Shown piece by piece: positions 1 through 11,953 of a stretch of DNA of 64,000 nucleotides (position 1 is the stretch's first letter; each line of letters opens with the position of its first letter). A model generated the notes under the pieces. That model did no database searches. It was not told where the DNA came from and saw nothing but the letters and a program-made list of their open reading frames with translations. The stretch covers positions 911,335 through 975,334 of the forward strand of contig NW_022985167.1 in assembly GCF_010093535.1 (NCBI RefSeq), in the 5' to 3' direction. The DNA is from Lindgomyces ingoldianus (Eukaryota; Ascomycota; Dothideomycetes; Pleosporales; Lindgomycetaceae). The position numbers and the translations under genes are program-made.

Positions 1-1374
1 ACATGTGATTTAAAGTTTCCCATTGCTCCTAGCGGTTCGTGCTTCACGGATGGAGTTTCCGGGATAGGAAGCTGGGAAGAAGAGTTGTGAAAAAGCAGAC
101 ATGGGCTTCGAGAAAGTATCGTCGAAGGAGTTTTGGACGATCTGTGGAGGTTGGAGCCTGGACTAGGATTCTGAGTAAGGGTGACTTCGAGATGGATGGG
201 AGTGACCCTGGCCCGTTTTGTTACGGCATAAGGGCGTTGAGACGGGTGAAGGTGGGAACTACGCTACATGTGTGCGTCCTAGGGTAGCCGCTTGGGGGCT
301 TGGATGATGTATCAAGGTTGCTCTCCACCTTGCTACCTTCGACTCCAAATGCTCTGTCCCTGCCATTGAAGCCAATCTATCCCAAACTCAAACTCAAACC
401 TGATCAACCTCCGGCTAAGTACACGACAGACTGCGTGGAGCAGTGCATGAGGGGGTGCTATGAACAATACCTCCTGCATGCTTGCCTGCCCCCTAAGCAC
501 ACCACGCGCCATCATCATCACCCCTATTGAATTTCCCATCTCCACGATCTCAAACACACGTCCACTAAATAACGCTAGTTAGCAGCTAGTTAGCATCACA
601 TCAACTCGTCCACTGAATCTGTTCACCTGTTCACCTGCGCACCAAGACTTGGAAAAAGACATATCTTCTTATTCCATCGCATGCCGAGCCATGCCATCAT
701 ATCTACCTCGTCTCGTTTAGAACATCCTACAGGACCAAGACATGACATTCCACCTCACTCCCTACTGCAAGCCCCGCCCGTAACCAAACCCCTTTTATGC
801 AAGTAAAGCCTTCGCCCTCGTCCGAGCTAGGGTCAGGTCCTCGCTTCTCGTACCTGCAACAATGGTGGCGACAACCAGAATATGAGCGAAACGCAGACAG
901 AAAGAATGATAGATAGACATATATGAACAGGAAAGGTAAAGTAAACAACATCGGATAAAAAAAGTCGCTCCTTATTTACACACTCACCACAAAAGTTGGG
1001 CTGAAGCGAGCCTCTAGCGCACGGATTAAGAGTTAGGACGATGCTCTCAGAGGAACGAGCTTGAAGGCGGTTAGGGGAAGGGAGGGAGAAGGAGACGGGG
1101 GCGGAGAGAAATCCAGCCTCAACACCCAGGGTACAGAAAATCCCTTTCGCGGGGGAAAAAAAAAAGGAGAAAACAAGTAAGCAAAGCAAGCCAAAAGAGA
1201 AGATGTTATGTGATAAGCAAGAGAAAGAGAAAAGTGCCATGTATGCAAGCAAACACGCTAATCCAGAAACACCAGTACCGTACCCTATATTCCCTCCACT
1301 CAAGAAGTAATTTATCTCCCAAACGCTCACTCCATCAATCAAGCATTCCCTCAACAGCTCTATTCATCTCTTCA
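1..1374. other. No supported gene; 3' flank of the kinase gene
   Basis: I find no convincing coding region on either strand here. The short open frames have no recognisable domain and overlap on opposite strands. The right-hand part lies directly downstream of the minus-strand kinase stop codon at 1375, so it probably holds that gene's 3' untranslated region. Composition is normal, with no RIP-type AT skew. Confidence 0.5.
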
Positions 1375-4011
1375 TCACCCATCCTCCTTCATCGGCGGCA
1401 ATGGTCCCGCCTTCTCCTCCATAACTACAACTTCTCCCTTCCCCATAACCGGCGAAAACTCATCCACCTCCTCAAACTCATCCTCATCCTCCTCCTCAAT
1501 CCCCATAATCTCTCCACTCCTCCTACCCTGCACACTCCCACTTCTCGAATTTCCCTCACTTCTCGGACCACGTGCATCGCGCGGACTACTGTGAATATTG
1601 AGATTCAGCATCGGTCCTTTAAACGGACTACGTTTCCGTTTGGCGAATATCAGGCCAGGAGACGGGGGTGGCGCTGTACCGAACGCTGCACCACCTTCGC
1701 TGAGGGGCGCACGGACCACGCGGATGTTGGATGGGAAGGTGGAGTTTGTCGGGGTTGCAGGCAGGACTTTGACGGAGGAGTGGGGGGATTTGGCTTTATG
1801 CCCTGAGGTCGAGACGGCGGGGGAGGCGAGCGATGCAGAGGACGTGGAGGACGCTTTGGAATGTGAGTGGTGGTGATGCGGCATAGATCGGATTGAAGAA
1901 ATAGAAGACGAAGTAGATTTTCTGCCTCGTAGACCCCCGGAAGACCGACGGTACGATGAACGTGGTGTTAGTGGTGATGGAGATACAGAAGGTCGTTTCC
2001 CGCTCCCCGCTGTCGAGACTCGCGGCCGTGCTTGGAAGTGCGTTGAAGGCGTGAGATTTGGGTGTGCGTGAACGCTGGAATCGCGATTAGCGTTGCTTAA
2101 GCGTCTTCTTAAGTCGGGCGATTTGCTCGGAGGTACGGTGGGCGATTTTCCGCTGCTGGCCTTTGAGCCGGGTGAGCGTGCTCTTTTCGACGTCTCTTTT
2201 ATCCAGTTCCTGAGTGAAGCAAGATGGTTAATGAAGGGTTGTTGGTACTTTCGGCGGCGTTTGGGCACAAAGCCGTTGGGGTGGAGGAGATCGGGATTGG
2301 TGGATACAACCTGTAGCATGCTACTCCTTGATCTCCTATTTCCTAGCTCTTTGGGAGGTGGGGGAGGACGAGATGACGAATCTGAGTTGCGGATGTGATC
2401 TTTTTCAATAGGCGGAGGTGGTTCTTCTGAATCTCGATCGATATGTGATTCAGGCAATCGCGGGAGATCTGCTGGAGTTCCTAGGGACAGTCAGTTTAAG
2501 CTATGAGCCATTAACGGATCAGAACTCACCATGAACGCTCGTTCGATTCAGAGCCCGGCCGCGACTCTTTGGCGGATCTCCAAGCAACGGGGAGTGCAGC
2601 CCCTCCTCATCAGTCTCTTTAATAGTCGGCGCAAGTTTGTCTAGACGGCCACTAGCAGCACTTAGTCGCCTCAAGCTCTTAGCTTCAGCCTCTCGTTCTT
2701 TCCGTTTACGCTCCCGTCTTCTAGCTTTACGCTCCTCCTTCTCTGATAGCAGAGCCCACCAGCCTGCGAGTGAATCACAACGCTGCGCGAGGACGTTTTC
2801 AATGACCATGTCAATATCCACACCCGCTGCGCGCATCCGTTGCAGAACCTCCTTTTCTAGATCCGTGGTAAAAGGCGCAGGCTGCTGCAATTTCAAAATC
2901 TCTTGCTGGCGCGGAGCATGCTCCGCCAACCACGGGTTCTGCAGTATATCTGCGAGCGAGGGCCGCAAAAGCGGCCGCTTCGAGAGTAATACCTGAACCA
3001 ACTCCTTCGCCTGCGGCGGGAATGTGCTCGGAAACATTGGCTCCTCCTTCAGAATCTTCATTTTCGTGACTGTCTCATCGTCATCATCGAAAGGCAACTC
3101 GCCGGCTAACAGCGCATAAAGAATGATCCCCAGACTCCACACATCCACCTTCTCACCCGCATACTTCTCCCCCTTCAACATCTCCGGCGCACTATAGCAC
3201 ACGGTGCCGCACCATGTCTGGAGATAGCTTGATTTCCCCTCATACTCACGCGTGAAGCCAAAATCGACTAGCTTGACATTCTCGTACTTGTCCAGGAGGA
3301 TGTTCTCGAGCTTGAGGTCACGGTGGACGCAGGACTTGTTGTGGACATAGGAGACGGCGCCGACGAGCTGGGTGAATATCTTCTGCGCTTTGGCGGGTTC
3401 TATGGGGCCCTTTTCGAGGAGGTAGTTGTAGAGCTCGTCGCCTGCAGCCCAGATCAGAGAGGCTCTGGCGGGTTCTAAATATAGGGTCATACCTTGGCAG
3501 TACTCTAGAACCAGCCATACCAGCGACTCGGTGACTATAACCTCGTACAGCCTTGCAATATGTGGATGGAGAAATTGGCGATGGTGATGGATCTCGCGGG
3601 CCAGGTTCGCGTCATCCTTCTTCGCGGACTTAAGGACTACCTGTCAAAGTGTCAACTGCATGCGTTACAGCAGCTCCCACCGGGGACCTTGGAGCGCACC
3701 TTGGAGCCGTTGGTGAGCTTGTGGGTCGCCAGATAGACCTTGCCGAAGCTGCCCTTTCCAATGAGCCTCCCCAGGGTGTAGTTCCCCACCGTCTTGAGGT
3801 CTGTCGCATTGAATTCACTGCGCGGGGCGGATCAGCATGGTGAGGGGAAGATGCGGCGAGGCCGGCGGGCTTACTCGAGAAGCTGCTTGTACGAGTTTGC
3901 GAGCTGCGACAACACATCAGCGTCTCCCATCGAAGCCGGGCTCGGGGCCGCGCTGCTCACCTTCTTCCTCTGGGCCTGGAGTTCAGCCTGAGCCCTCAGA
4001 TTCGACTGCAT
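1375..4011 (-). CDS. CAMK-family serine/threonine protein kinase, 5 exons, 806 aa
   Basis: Exons on the minus strand are 4011-3875, 3817-3700, 3640-3493, 3441-2530 and 2480-1375. The introns of 49-59 nt have GT-AG ends and the joined frame stays open for 806 residues. The kinase domain spans about residues 58-307. It has the glycine loop GKGSFG (66-71), the ATP-binding lysine in VVLK (K89), HRDLKLEN (174-181), DFG (194-196) and the activation segment ending SAPEM (218-222). A Lys/Arg-rich, probably helical stretch follows. A long Ser/Pro-rich, likely disordered tail ends in an acidic patch. The kinase core looks complete, so the enzyme should be active. The FDDDDE motif after subdomain IX is typical of fungal CAMKL kinases of the Kin4/Frk1 or YPL150W groups, and I cannot decide between these from memory. 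The start is the first ATG in frame with the glycine-loop exon. Confidence 0.9.
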
Positions 4012-4647
4012 GGATTGCGCCGCTCCGTGAAGTTGTCCACAAAGCCGTCATGAGAAGGATATGCTAATTGGCGCGACGGGTAGGTGACAAACCGTTGGAG
4101 CCGCACAAGCCAAGGCCCAGAGCGCTGGAGAAATACCCAGCAAGCGAGGAATAATAAAAAAAAGGATAGCCAGCGGAGGGGAGCGCAGGGCAGGGCGTGT
4201 GTGCAGAGGAATACAGCGGGGTGTGAATGTCCAAAAGCTGCAAAGCCTAGTCGTCGCCTGCTCTCCTGAGACTCTTTGCTTGCTGTGCTGGTTGGCTCAA
4301 GGCGTCGACAACCCCGGCGCTGATCACCCACGTCCTCGGTCGCTGAGCCCTGCGAACCATGGCCAGCCCAGCACGACAGCAGATAATGGAATTCTAATTT
4401 CCTGCAATATTGGCGTCGACGCCATTCCACGCCTCGTACCTAAGACATTTGAACTTCTGTCATACATTTCCCCAAGAACAGCTCGCCATCGCGTCGCACA
4501 GTGCTCACAGACTACGAATGAGGCTAGTAGGTTTCACTCTATCCCTCGGAAGGTTTACGCCTCCGCAAGCATTTCTCCCTACTCGTCAGTACATCCGAGA
4601 AAAGTGCAGACGGAAACAATGTCCACTCAAAAATAATCTTACTTCGA
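4012..4647. other. Intergenic, kinase 5' flank and NMO 3' flank
   Basis: Both neighbours are on the minus strand, so this stretch should hold the kinase promoter and the terminator of the nitronate monooxygenase gene. The open frames here show no recognisable domain. No further element is supported. Confidence 0.5.
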
Positions 4648-5697
4648 CTACAGCTTGCTGCTCTGCCCAGCAATGTACGTCTGACCCAGCTTCAGCATCT
4701 CGATGGCCTCTTGCACCATTTCCTCAACAATCTCCTTCGCCGGCTGGATAGACTGAATGGCGCCCGACACCTGGCCCATTAGGAACGGAATGTCGACATC
4801 CTTCCCATCATCCATGTCCTTCGCCAGCGGTACAATTCCGCTATCCGTTAGCTTCTTAATGTCATCCGGCCGCGATTCCCAGTCCCTGATGTAGTCGTTC
4901 ATCTTCACCCGCAGCGGCCGTCCACTAACCACCAGCGTGCGAAGAGTATCCGTGAACGACGCCGAGACGACATTCTCCTTGTGCATTTGCGAGCACCCAG
5001 CCTCAACGCTCGCAACAAATCTCGTCCCAACCCAAACCCCCTGCGCGCCCTGCATCAAGCTACTCGCCAGACTTCTTCCATTGTAAATACCACCCGCCGC
5101 GACCACCATGGCTGGCTGCCCCGTCAACGGACTCTTGTACTTCCTCGCTACATCCACCACCGCGGGGATGAGAATGCTATTCGCAATATCTCCGGTGTGT
5201 CCACCACCTTCACCACCCTGTGCACACAAAATATCGACACCCGCGTCTAACGCCTTAACCGCATGCTTCGGCGCCCCTACCATATTCATAACCAATATCC
5301 CGGCTTCATGTAATCTCTTAATGGTCCTCGCGGGCGGCACACCCACCGCACTGACAAACAACCTCGCCCCATTCTTAATCGTGACCTCAATCAGCTCATC
5401 CAATTGACCGTGTGTGTAGTCGTGATTCGTCTTGCGCGCCGAGCCGCCGACTTGTGGGAGTGCGAGGTCGACGCCGAAGGGAAGCGATTTGTCGGAAAGG
5501 TTGGATTTCAGCTCGTCGATGATAGCTTGCAGCTGCTGGGGTGTGTAACCTAGCCCGCCAATGACACCGAGGCCGCCGGCGTTGGATACAGCGGCTGCAA
5601 GAGGCCCGCCGGAGGTTCGCGCCATCCCGGCGAGGATGATAGGGTATTGGATCCCTAGGAGCTTCGAAAGTGGCGTCTGCAGGATGGGTGTCGACAT
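4648..5697 (-). CDS. Nitronate monooxygenase (2-nitropropane dioxygenase family)
   Basis: This is a single-exon frame of 349 residues starting MSTPILQTPLSKLLGIQYPI and ending at a TAG. The family is FMN-dependent TIM-barrel enzymes that oxidise alkyl nitronates such as propionate 3-nitronate to aldehydes or ketones plus nitrite. The visible family signatures are the N-terminal PIILAGMA strand and loop (19-26), GGLGVIGG (41-48), the AQGGEGGGHTGD loop (159-170) with the conserved histidine H167, and the FMN phosphate-binding segments VVAAGGIYNGR (198-208) and GTRFVAS (224-230). Length matches the family. The C-terminus lacks an obvious SKL-type peroxisomal signal, although it ends SSKL, which resembles a PTS1 tripeptide (SKL). 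If that is used, the enzyme would be peroxisomal. No partner genes adjoin it. Confidence 0.95.
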   Translation of the reverse strand: MSTPILQTPLSKLLGIQYPIILAGMARTSGGPLAAAVSNAGGLGVIGGLGYTPQQLQAIIDELKSNLSDKSLPFGVDLALPQVGGSARKTNHDYTHGQLDELIEVTIKNGARLFVSAVGVPPARTIKRLHEAGILVMNMVGAPKHAVKALDAGVDILCAQGGEGGGHTGDIANSILIPAVVDVARKYKSPLTGQPAMVVAAGGIYNGRSLASSLMQGAQGVWVGTRFVASVEAGCSQMHKENVVSASFTDTLRTLVVSGRPLRVKMNDYIRDWESRPDDIKKLTDSGIVPLAKDMDDGKDVDIPFLMGQVSGAIQSIQPAKEIVEEMVQEAIEMLKLGQTYIAGQSSKL

Positions 5698-6293
5698 GTT
5701 GGCAATCGATTCAATTCATGCAAGGGCAGGATTGGGAATTGGTGAGAGCAAACGAGCGCGCACAAAACTGCTATAACGACGCCCAGGCCTAAAGGTGCTT
5801 GGATGAGGGGAGCTCATGGCGAATCTGTGTACATAAATAGTGATTGTCGGTTGGAGACAAGAAACAAGGGTGCCAGTTGCGGGGCCTCGGTTCGTCGGTC
5901 GATTTCAGGGCTGACTCGCTCGGCAGGCTGCTGTCACATGACTCACGCTCTCAAACAGACCCAGAGGGATGAAGAACCACAAGCTGTTGTGATGCAAGAA
6001 GTAATATACATGGACTTGAATGGAGTGGTTCTGCTAGCTGGGCTGTACCCCGTAGCAAGCTTATTCACCCCAGAAGTAGAGCCATGAGCCACACCTACAT
6101 AGTCCCCATCCCTCAATCTCTCCAGGTCTTCAACATGCCGATCACGTACCACTGCTGCTACACACTTCACCACAACGAATGCGAGAGGTGGAAGTGGGGG
6201 CCGACGAGATGTCGGCTGACACTGTAGAGGTGGAGAACAACATGGACCCGTCAGGAGAGGTGATAGGGTCGGACCTAGGATGCAACATGCCCA
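5698..6293. other. Intergenic between NMO and taxilin genes
   Basis: This holds the upstream region of the nitronate monooxygenase gene and the 3' flank of the taxilin-like gene, both minus strand. I see no further gene or repeat. Confidence 0.5.
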
Positions 6294-8038
6294 TTAGCGT
6301 TTGACTCCATTGAGCTGACCATTGACTTGTCGGTGACCATGCCCATTCACTTTCCCATTCGCAAGACTCTGAGGTGGAGGGGGTGGTGGCGGAACGGGGC
6401 CAAACGGACGGCGTTCTAGGACAGGCTCCATCGCATCCTCCTCGGTATCGTCATCGTAGTCCCCACTACCTTCTTCATCTTCGTCCTCGTAGTCGTATTC
6501 GCTTTCAGTAACCTCTTCATCCTCCTCTAGATCGTTCATTGGTACCTGACCACGACCCTGAGCCTGCATCCCACGACAAAGTGTCTCCAGCCTCGCAATC
6601 TTCTTACGTTGATCTTCCAATTCCTTGTCTTTTCGGGCAATCAAGTCTTGCATTCTCGTGCGTTCCTCGACCATTTCACCAATGTTTCGGTTCGTGACTT
6701 CCTTATTCCGGGTGAGGTTTTGATTCTCCTTTTCAAGGCGCTTAGTCTTCTTCGACATCTCCTCCATCTCCTTGCGGAAGGTCAGAAACAGGTCGTTAGA
6801 ATTATTGAGTGTCTCTTCCACCTGCATCTGGTCAGTTGTAACCAACACACCGTTAGTTGAGAAAGTGCTAAGAATAAGCGCCATACCTGTTTGAACTTCT
6901 CAACGTAGATGTTCAATTGCGTACGCAGCTCTGTTTCGGTCTGGGAGAAGGTTGAGACTTGTCTCGTCAATTGATGCGACTTGGAAGATTCCGCCTCCTG
7001 TTGTTTGCGCTGTTGCTCTAGCCGGGCCATTTGATACTGTATTTCGAGTTCCTTGGTCCGGAGGAGAGAGTGGAATTGCAGTTCGCGCAGCTCATATTGT
7101 TCGATAAAGGACTTGAACTTTTGCCGGAACCTATGACTATCTCAGCGGAAGTCCGTTCACAGAAAAAGGGAAGGCGCACAGCTCGTCTAGCTCCATATCA
7201 ATGGGGGGCTGCTGTTCGGGCTGATTCTGCGCGTCGATGCAGTCTTCCACATCAGCGACCATCTTCTCCAGACGATCATGGAGTTCTTCTCGGGCCCTTG
7301 ATTCGGTAGTCTCGAGTTTATGAAGTTCATCCTAAGACACATCAATCCTAATTCTGTTGTGCTGTCAAGGCAGAATGGGCGAACCTTCAACCTCTTGTTC
7401 TCCTTGGTGAAGTCCCTAGATATCTTCTCAAGTTTGTCCTTCATCGCTGTGACCCTATTCAGCTCGGTCCTCTGGGAGTCTTTCTCTTTCTGGAGTTGGT
7501 CTCCCCGTTTCTTCGCCTTCTGGTGTTCGCGCTCGGTGCGCTTCATGTCCTGAAGAAGCTCGGTGTATTTCTTTTGGACAACCTCGAGGCGCGACATGGG
7601 AGTCTCCATGTTGGAAAGAAGGGACGACAAGTCTCGATTGGCTTTCTTCACTTCGCGCTCTATTATGAAATGCTGGTGTTAGCCATATGAAACTCTAAGC
7701 CAAACGGGGAGAACTGATGTTCGTATTTATAACGCCCGCGCTCCACTGTGCCAAAGTTGTATGGCAGGGGCTGACCCACCGATCTCGCGTTCCTGTTCCT
7801 GATCTCCAGCTGCGTCCAGTTCCAACTGCGCAATCTTGGCCTGAATCTGTTTCGCCTGCTCTGAAGGATCTGTGGACTTCTTGCCCTTGGCCTTCTTCGC
7901 AGGCGCGGGGGCATGTTGCGCCGGAGCCATGGATGCGGACGTGGACGTGGATGCACTGCGGCTCGCTTCCATGCCACGGCCGGAGTTGGAGCGGGATGGA
8001 AGGGTCGGTACGTGGTGTTGCTGTGCAACAGTTGCCAT
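6294..8038 (-). CDS. Taxilin-family (myosin-like) coiled-coil protein, 5 exons, about 485 aa
   Basis: Exons on the minus strand are 8038-7780, 7659-7385, 7331-7180, 7130-6887 and 6821-6294. All introns have GT-AG ends and the frame is continuous. After a short low-complexity N-terminus rich in Ala, Ser and Lys, almost the whole protein is heptad-patterned coiled coil. It includes the taxilin-type core with LEVVQKKYTELLQDMKRTER, LRTQLNIYVEKFKQVEETLN and FRKEMEEMSKKTKRLEKE. It ends with an acidic stretch, a proline run and a basic Gly/Asn-rich tail. Animal taxilins bind syntaxins and act in vesicle traffic; the fungal role is inferred only from family membership. I chose the ATG at 8038 (MATVAQ) because fungal homologues as I recall them begin this way. 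An in-frame ATG at 8134 would add 32 residues. Confidence 0.85.
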
Positions 8039-8771
8039 GAAGTCGCTCGTCGGGAACGGGCGCTTCAGACGCTTGAGCACCCGGGTGACGTCTGGGGAGA
8101 CGTCCTTGACCGTTTCACCGCGGCGCTCGACCAATGCACGCTAGCTTTTACATATGCAGCATGCGCAGACGCGATCGGGGCGAGATGCTCGCGGGCTGAG
8201 GGGCTCGTCTGACGCCTCGGAGGTGTTCGCTCGGGAGGTCGGAAAACGGGCAACTCTCCAGAGCAGGAGGACACTGCAAGCGGCGGCCTCTGACGGAGAT
8301 ATGTGTTTGATTAAAAATCGGGGCGACGTGTGGATATGGCTGTTCGAGTAGAGTCTCGCGGGGAGTGTCCGTGGCTAATAGTGGTGTGTTGGGTTAAGGA
8401 GGGGACCTGGCAGAAGTTGGAGGTTTCGTCAGTATTCTTCGCTAGGCATCTGGTTGGGGACGGCACAACAGGCTCACTGGTACATGTCAACGCCGCACCG
8501 TAGCTCCAGAATTGAAGGCACGCGAGCAACACCGTCTCCAATGCGGCCACTGGCGCGTGAAACACCACAGAAGGCAGCAATTCGCCTGCTTTTGGACCTG
8601 GCTTTTCGGCACTGCAGCCCGCAGGCTTTTCGTACTTAGTCATCGCAGGACTAAACCGTGCTGGTATATATATTACCCCCTGTCCAATGAGCTTGTAGGC
8701 CATAGATTTTTTTTGGCTTGCCTTCTTAGTTGTGGGCAGTGCCGGCAGCCGCTCTCTTGTACGCCTCAACC
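8039..8771. promoter_or_regulatory. Divergent intergenic region, taxilin / CYM1
   Basis: The 733 bp between two diverging start codons must hold both promoters. An alternating TA run near 8665-8673 is TATA-like and lies about 100 bp upstream of the CYM1 start codon. No specific factor site can be claimed. If the taxilin gene starts at its upstream ATG, the region shortens to 637 bp. Confidence 0.45.
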
Positions 8772-11700
8772 ATGCTGCGCTCTGCTCAGTGGCAGCTTCG
8801 GAGACCTCGGAACTTCATCCCTTTACTATCGTCTCAAGCTTATCGCCGAGGATATGCTGTGGCTACAGAGCTGTCAAGCTTTCCCAAGGTTGGAGAGCAG
8901 CTCCATGGCTTCACACTCAAGCGCGTGAAAGAGGTCCCGGAGCTTGAATTGACAGCTCTTCAGCTTCAGCATGACAAAACGGGAGCTGACTACCTACATA
9001 TCGCCCGAGACGATTCAAACAATGTCTTCTCCATTGGATTTAAAACCAATCCACCAGATGATACCGGAGTCCCGCACATCCTGGAACATACAACGTTATG
9101 TGGCAGCGAAAAGTATGTGTTTTACTCTAGAAGACGCAGTCAATATGCTCATCCAGGTGTAGATATCCCGTCCGGGATCCATTCTTCAAAATGCTTCCTC
9201 GATCCCTCTCCAACTTCATGAATGCATTCACCTCCGCAGATCACACTACCTACCCGTTCGCCACGACCAACGCCCAGGATTTCCGAAATCTCATGTCTGT
9301 ATATCTCGATGCTACCCTGCATCCACTTCTAAACGAAAGCGATTTCACCCAGGAAGGATGGCGCATAGGCCCGGAGAATCCGCTTGCAGCACACGGTGCG
9401 GAGGCGGAGAATGCGGGCCGTCTTGTCTTCAAGGGTGTAGTCTACAATGAAATGAAGGGGCAGATGTCAGACGCTAGCTATCTGTTTTACATCAGATTCC
9501 AGGACCACCTTTTTCCAGCTATCAACAACTCGGGAGGTGATCCGCAGAAGATTACGGACCTCACTTGGGAGCAGCTTCGGAAGTTTCATGGGGATCACTA
9601 TCATCCAAGTAATGCAAAGCTGTTGACGTATGGGGACATGCCGTTAGTGGAGCACTTAAAGGAGATCGATGCCCGGTTGAGCTGCTTTGACAGAATTTCT
9701 GTCGACCACGATATCAAAATGCCAATCACACTAGATGGCCCCAAAGAGGTGACAGACTTAGGCCCACTAGACCCTCTAGTCCCTCCAGATCGGCAATACA
9801 AGACTTCGGTGACTTGGCTGATGGGAGATACATCAGACGTTGTGGAGAACTTCTCGCTCGGAATTCTGAGTAACCTTCTTCTGGACGGGTATGGATCACC
9901 TCTTTACCGCAACCTCATTGAATCTGGACTAGGTGCAGATTTCAGCCCGAACACAGGATACGACAGTGCAGGAAAGGTAGGTGTGTTCTCGGTGGGTCTG
10001 AATGCTGTTACGAAAGAGGATGTGCCGAAGGTTCGAGAGGCAATTGTAAAGACTCTTCTTGAGGCCAGAGAGAGTGGATTCGACAAAATCAAAGTCAGCG
10101 GCATTCTTCACCAACTGGAGCTCTCTTTGAAGCATAAGACAGCAAATTTCGGGATGAGCATCATGCAGAGACTGAAGCCGGGCTGGTTCAATGGTGTCGA
10201 TCCAATGGACGCGCTGGCTTGGCAAGACACCGTGAACGCATTTCAGAGCAGATACGCAAAGGGCGACTATCTAGAAAGTCTTCTGGATAAATATCTTCTG
10301 AACGACAGGACCTTGACTTTCACCATGCAGCCGTCCGAGACATACAGTCAAGAGCTGGCAGACGAGGAGAACAAGAGGTTAGCCGAGAAGATCCTACAGG
10401 CCACAAGACATTTCCCGAGTGAAAATGAAGCCCAAGCGTACCTCGAAAAGCGGGAGTTAGAGCTTCTAGAAGTTCAAGAGAAGGCTCGAAATCAAGATCT
10501 TAGCTGTCTCCCAACCGTCCATGTCAGGGATATCCCGCGGGAAAAGGAAAGGAAGCCACTTCGACACAGCAACATTGGGGACGTAAATGTTCAGTGGCGG
10601 GAAGCCCACACGAATGGATTGACCTACTTCCGTGCTGTTCACAACCTCCACAACTTGCCTGACGAACTTAGAGAGATGATCCCTCTATTTACAAGTGCCA
10701 TCCAGCGACTCGGGACTCGGACTAAGACAATGGAACAGTTAGAAGAACTCATTAAACTCAAGACTGGCGGGATCTCGGTGGGCTATCATTCGTCGCCCTC
10801 TCCTCATTCACTCAGCGCGTTCAGGGAAGGCCTCTCTTTTTCGGGATTCGCGCTTGACCGCAACGTTCCTGACATGTATGAGTTGCTCCGTACGATCATC
10901 ACGGAGACAGATTTCGATGGGCCAGAGGCGGAGAAGAAGATTCGAGAGCTGCTTCAGAGTTCCGCAAGTGGCGCCATCAACTCGATCGCCGAATCCGGTC
11001 ATGTTTTTGCAAGGACATTTGCAGAAGCTGGCCTAACTCCTGTTGGCCGATTGAGCGAACAGACTTCCGGTCTGACCCAGGTCAAGCTCATGACGGGCTT
11101 GGCTTCTCGCACTCCTTCGGAATCGCTTGCCGACGTCATCCAAAAGTTGAAAGCTATTCAGTCTTTCGCTATTGCGAACAGTAAGAACCTCCGCGTGGCC
11201 TTGAATTGTGGTCATGAAAGCTCAACCTCGAATCAAGAAGCGTTGAGTCGCTTCCTCGGTAGTCTGCCTACGAGCACTACGAACCCTTCATCCACCTCGC
11301 CGGAAACAAAGTATCCTCGGAACTCAAAATCGTTCTTCCCTCTGCCCTACCAAGTGTATTACTCCGCTAAAGCTGTTCCTACAGTCCCCTACGTTGATGC
11401 ATCTGGAGCCCCACTTGAGATCCTCGCCCAGCTCCTCACGCACAAACACCTGCATCACGAGATCCGCGAAAAAGGCGGCGCTTACGGCGGTGGTGCCTAC
11501 TCCCGCTCTTTGGGTGGTCTGTTTGGAATGTACAGCTACCGCGATCCCAATCCTCAGAACACCATGAAGATAATGAGTAAAGCGGGGCAATGGGCACGAG
11601 ACCGCATCTGGACGGCGCAGGATCTAGAAGAAGCCAAACTCAGTGTCTTTCAAGGCTACGATGCTCCACAGAGCCTCAACCAGGAAGGCATGAGGCTGTT

Positions 11701-11953
11701 TCTCTCCGGCATCACCGACGATATGCTGCAAACGAGGCGGGAGCGTCTGTTGGATGTCACTGCAGAAGATGTCCAGAGGGTCGCAGACCGGCACCTCGTT
11801 CAGCGCGCTGCGGAAAGTAGTGTAGCCATTCTTGGCGAGAAGAAAGATTGGGTGGATGTCAAAAACGGTTGGGATGTCCGCGATCTAGGTATGACAGAAA
11901 AGATGGAAGGGCTAGCTCAGCAATTGCCGGAGGAGATGGCGGCGCAACCTTGA
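8772..11953 (+). CDS. CYM1: Mitochondrial presequence protease (Cym1/PreP, M16C metallopeptidase)
   Basis: Two exons, 8772-9112 and 9163-11953, are joined across a 50-nt GT-AG intron and give 1043 residues, the usual length for fungal Cym1. The product degrades cleaved targeting presequences and other short peptides in the mitochondrial matrix. The N-terminus is Arg/Ser/Ala-rich with few acidic residues ([15 protein letters not shown]), as expected of a mitochondrial targeting signal. The inverted zinc motif HILEH lies at 102-106, and the distal glutamate ligand is in NEMKG (E210). The C-terminal inactive-half signature [10 protein letters not shown] lies near residue 880. The ATG at 8772 sits in a good context (caaccATG) and the upstream in-frame codons lack another ATG. 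The gene is intact and shows no RIP damage. Confidence 0.96.

Noticed and set aside
1210..2398. Several plus-strand frames across the kinase C-terminal exon
   Set aside because: They are shadows of the Ser/Pro-rich kinase tail, whose splice structure and frame are continuous on the minus strand.
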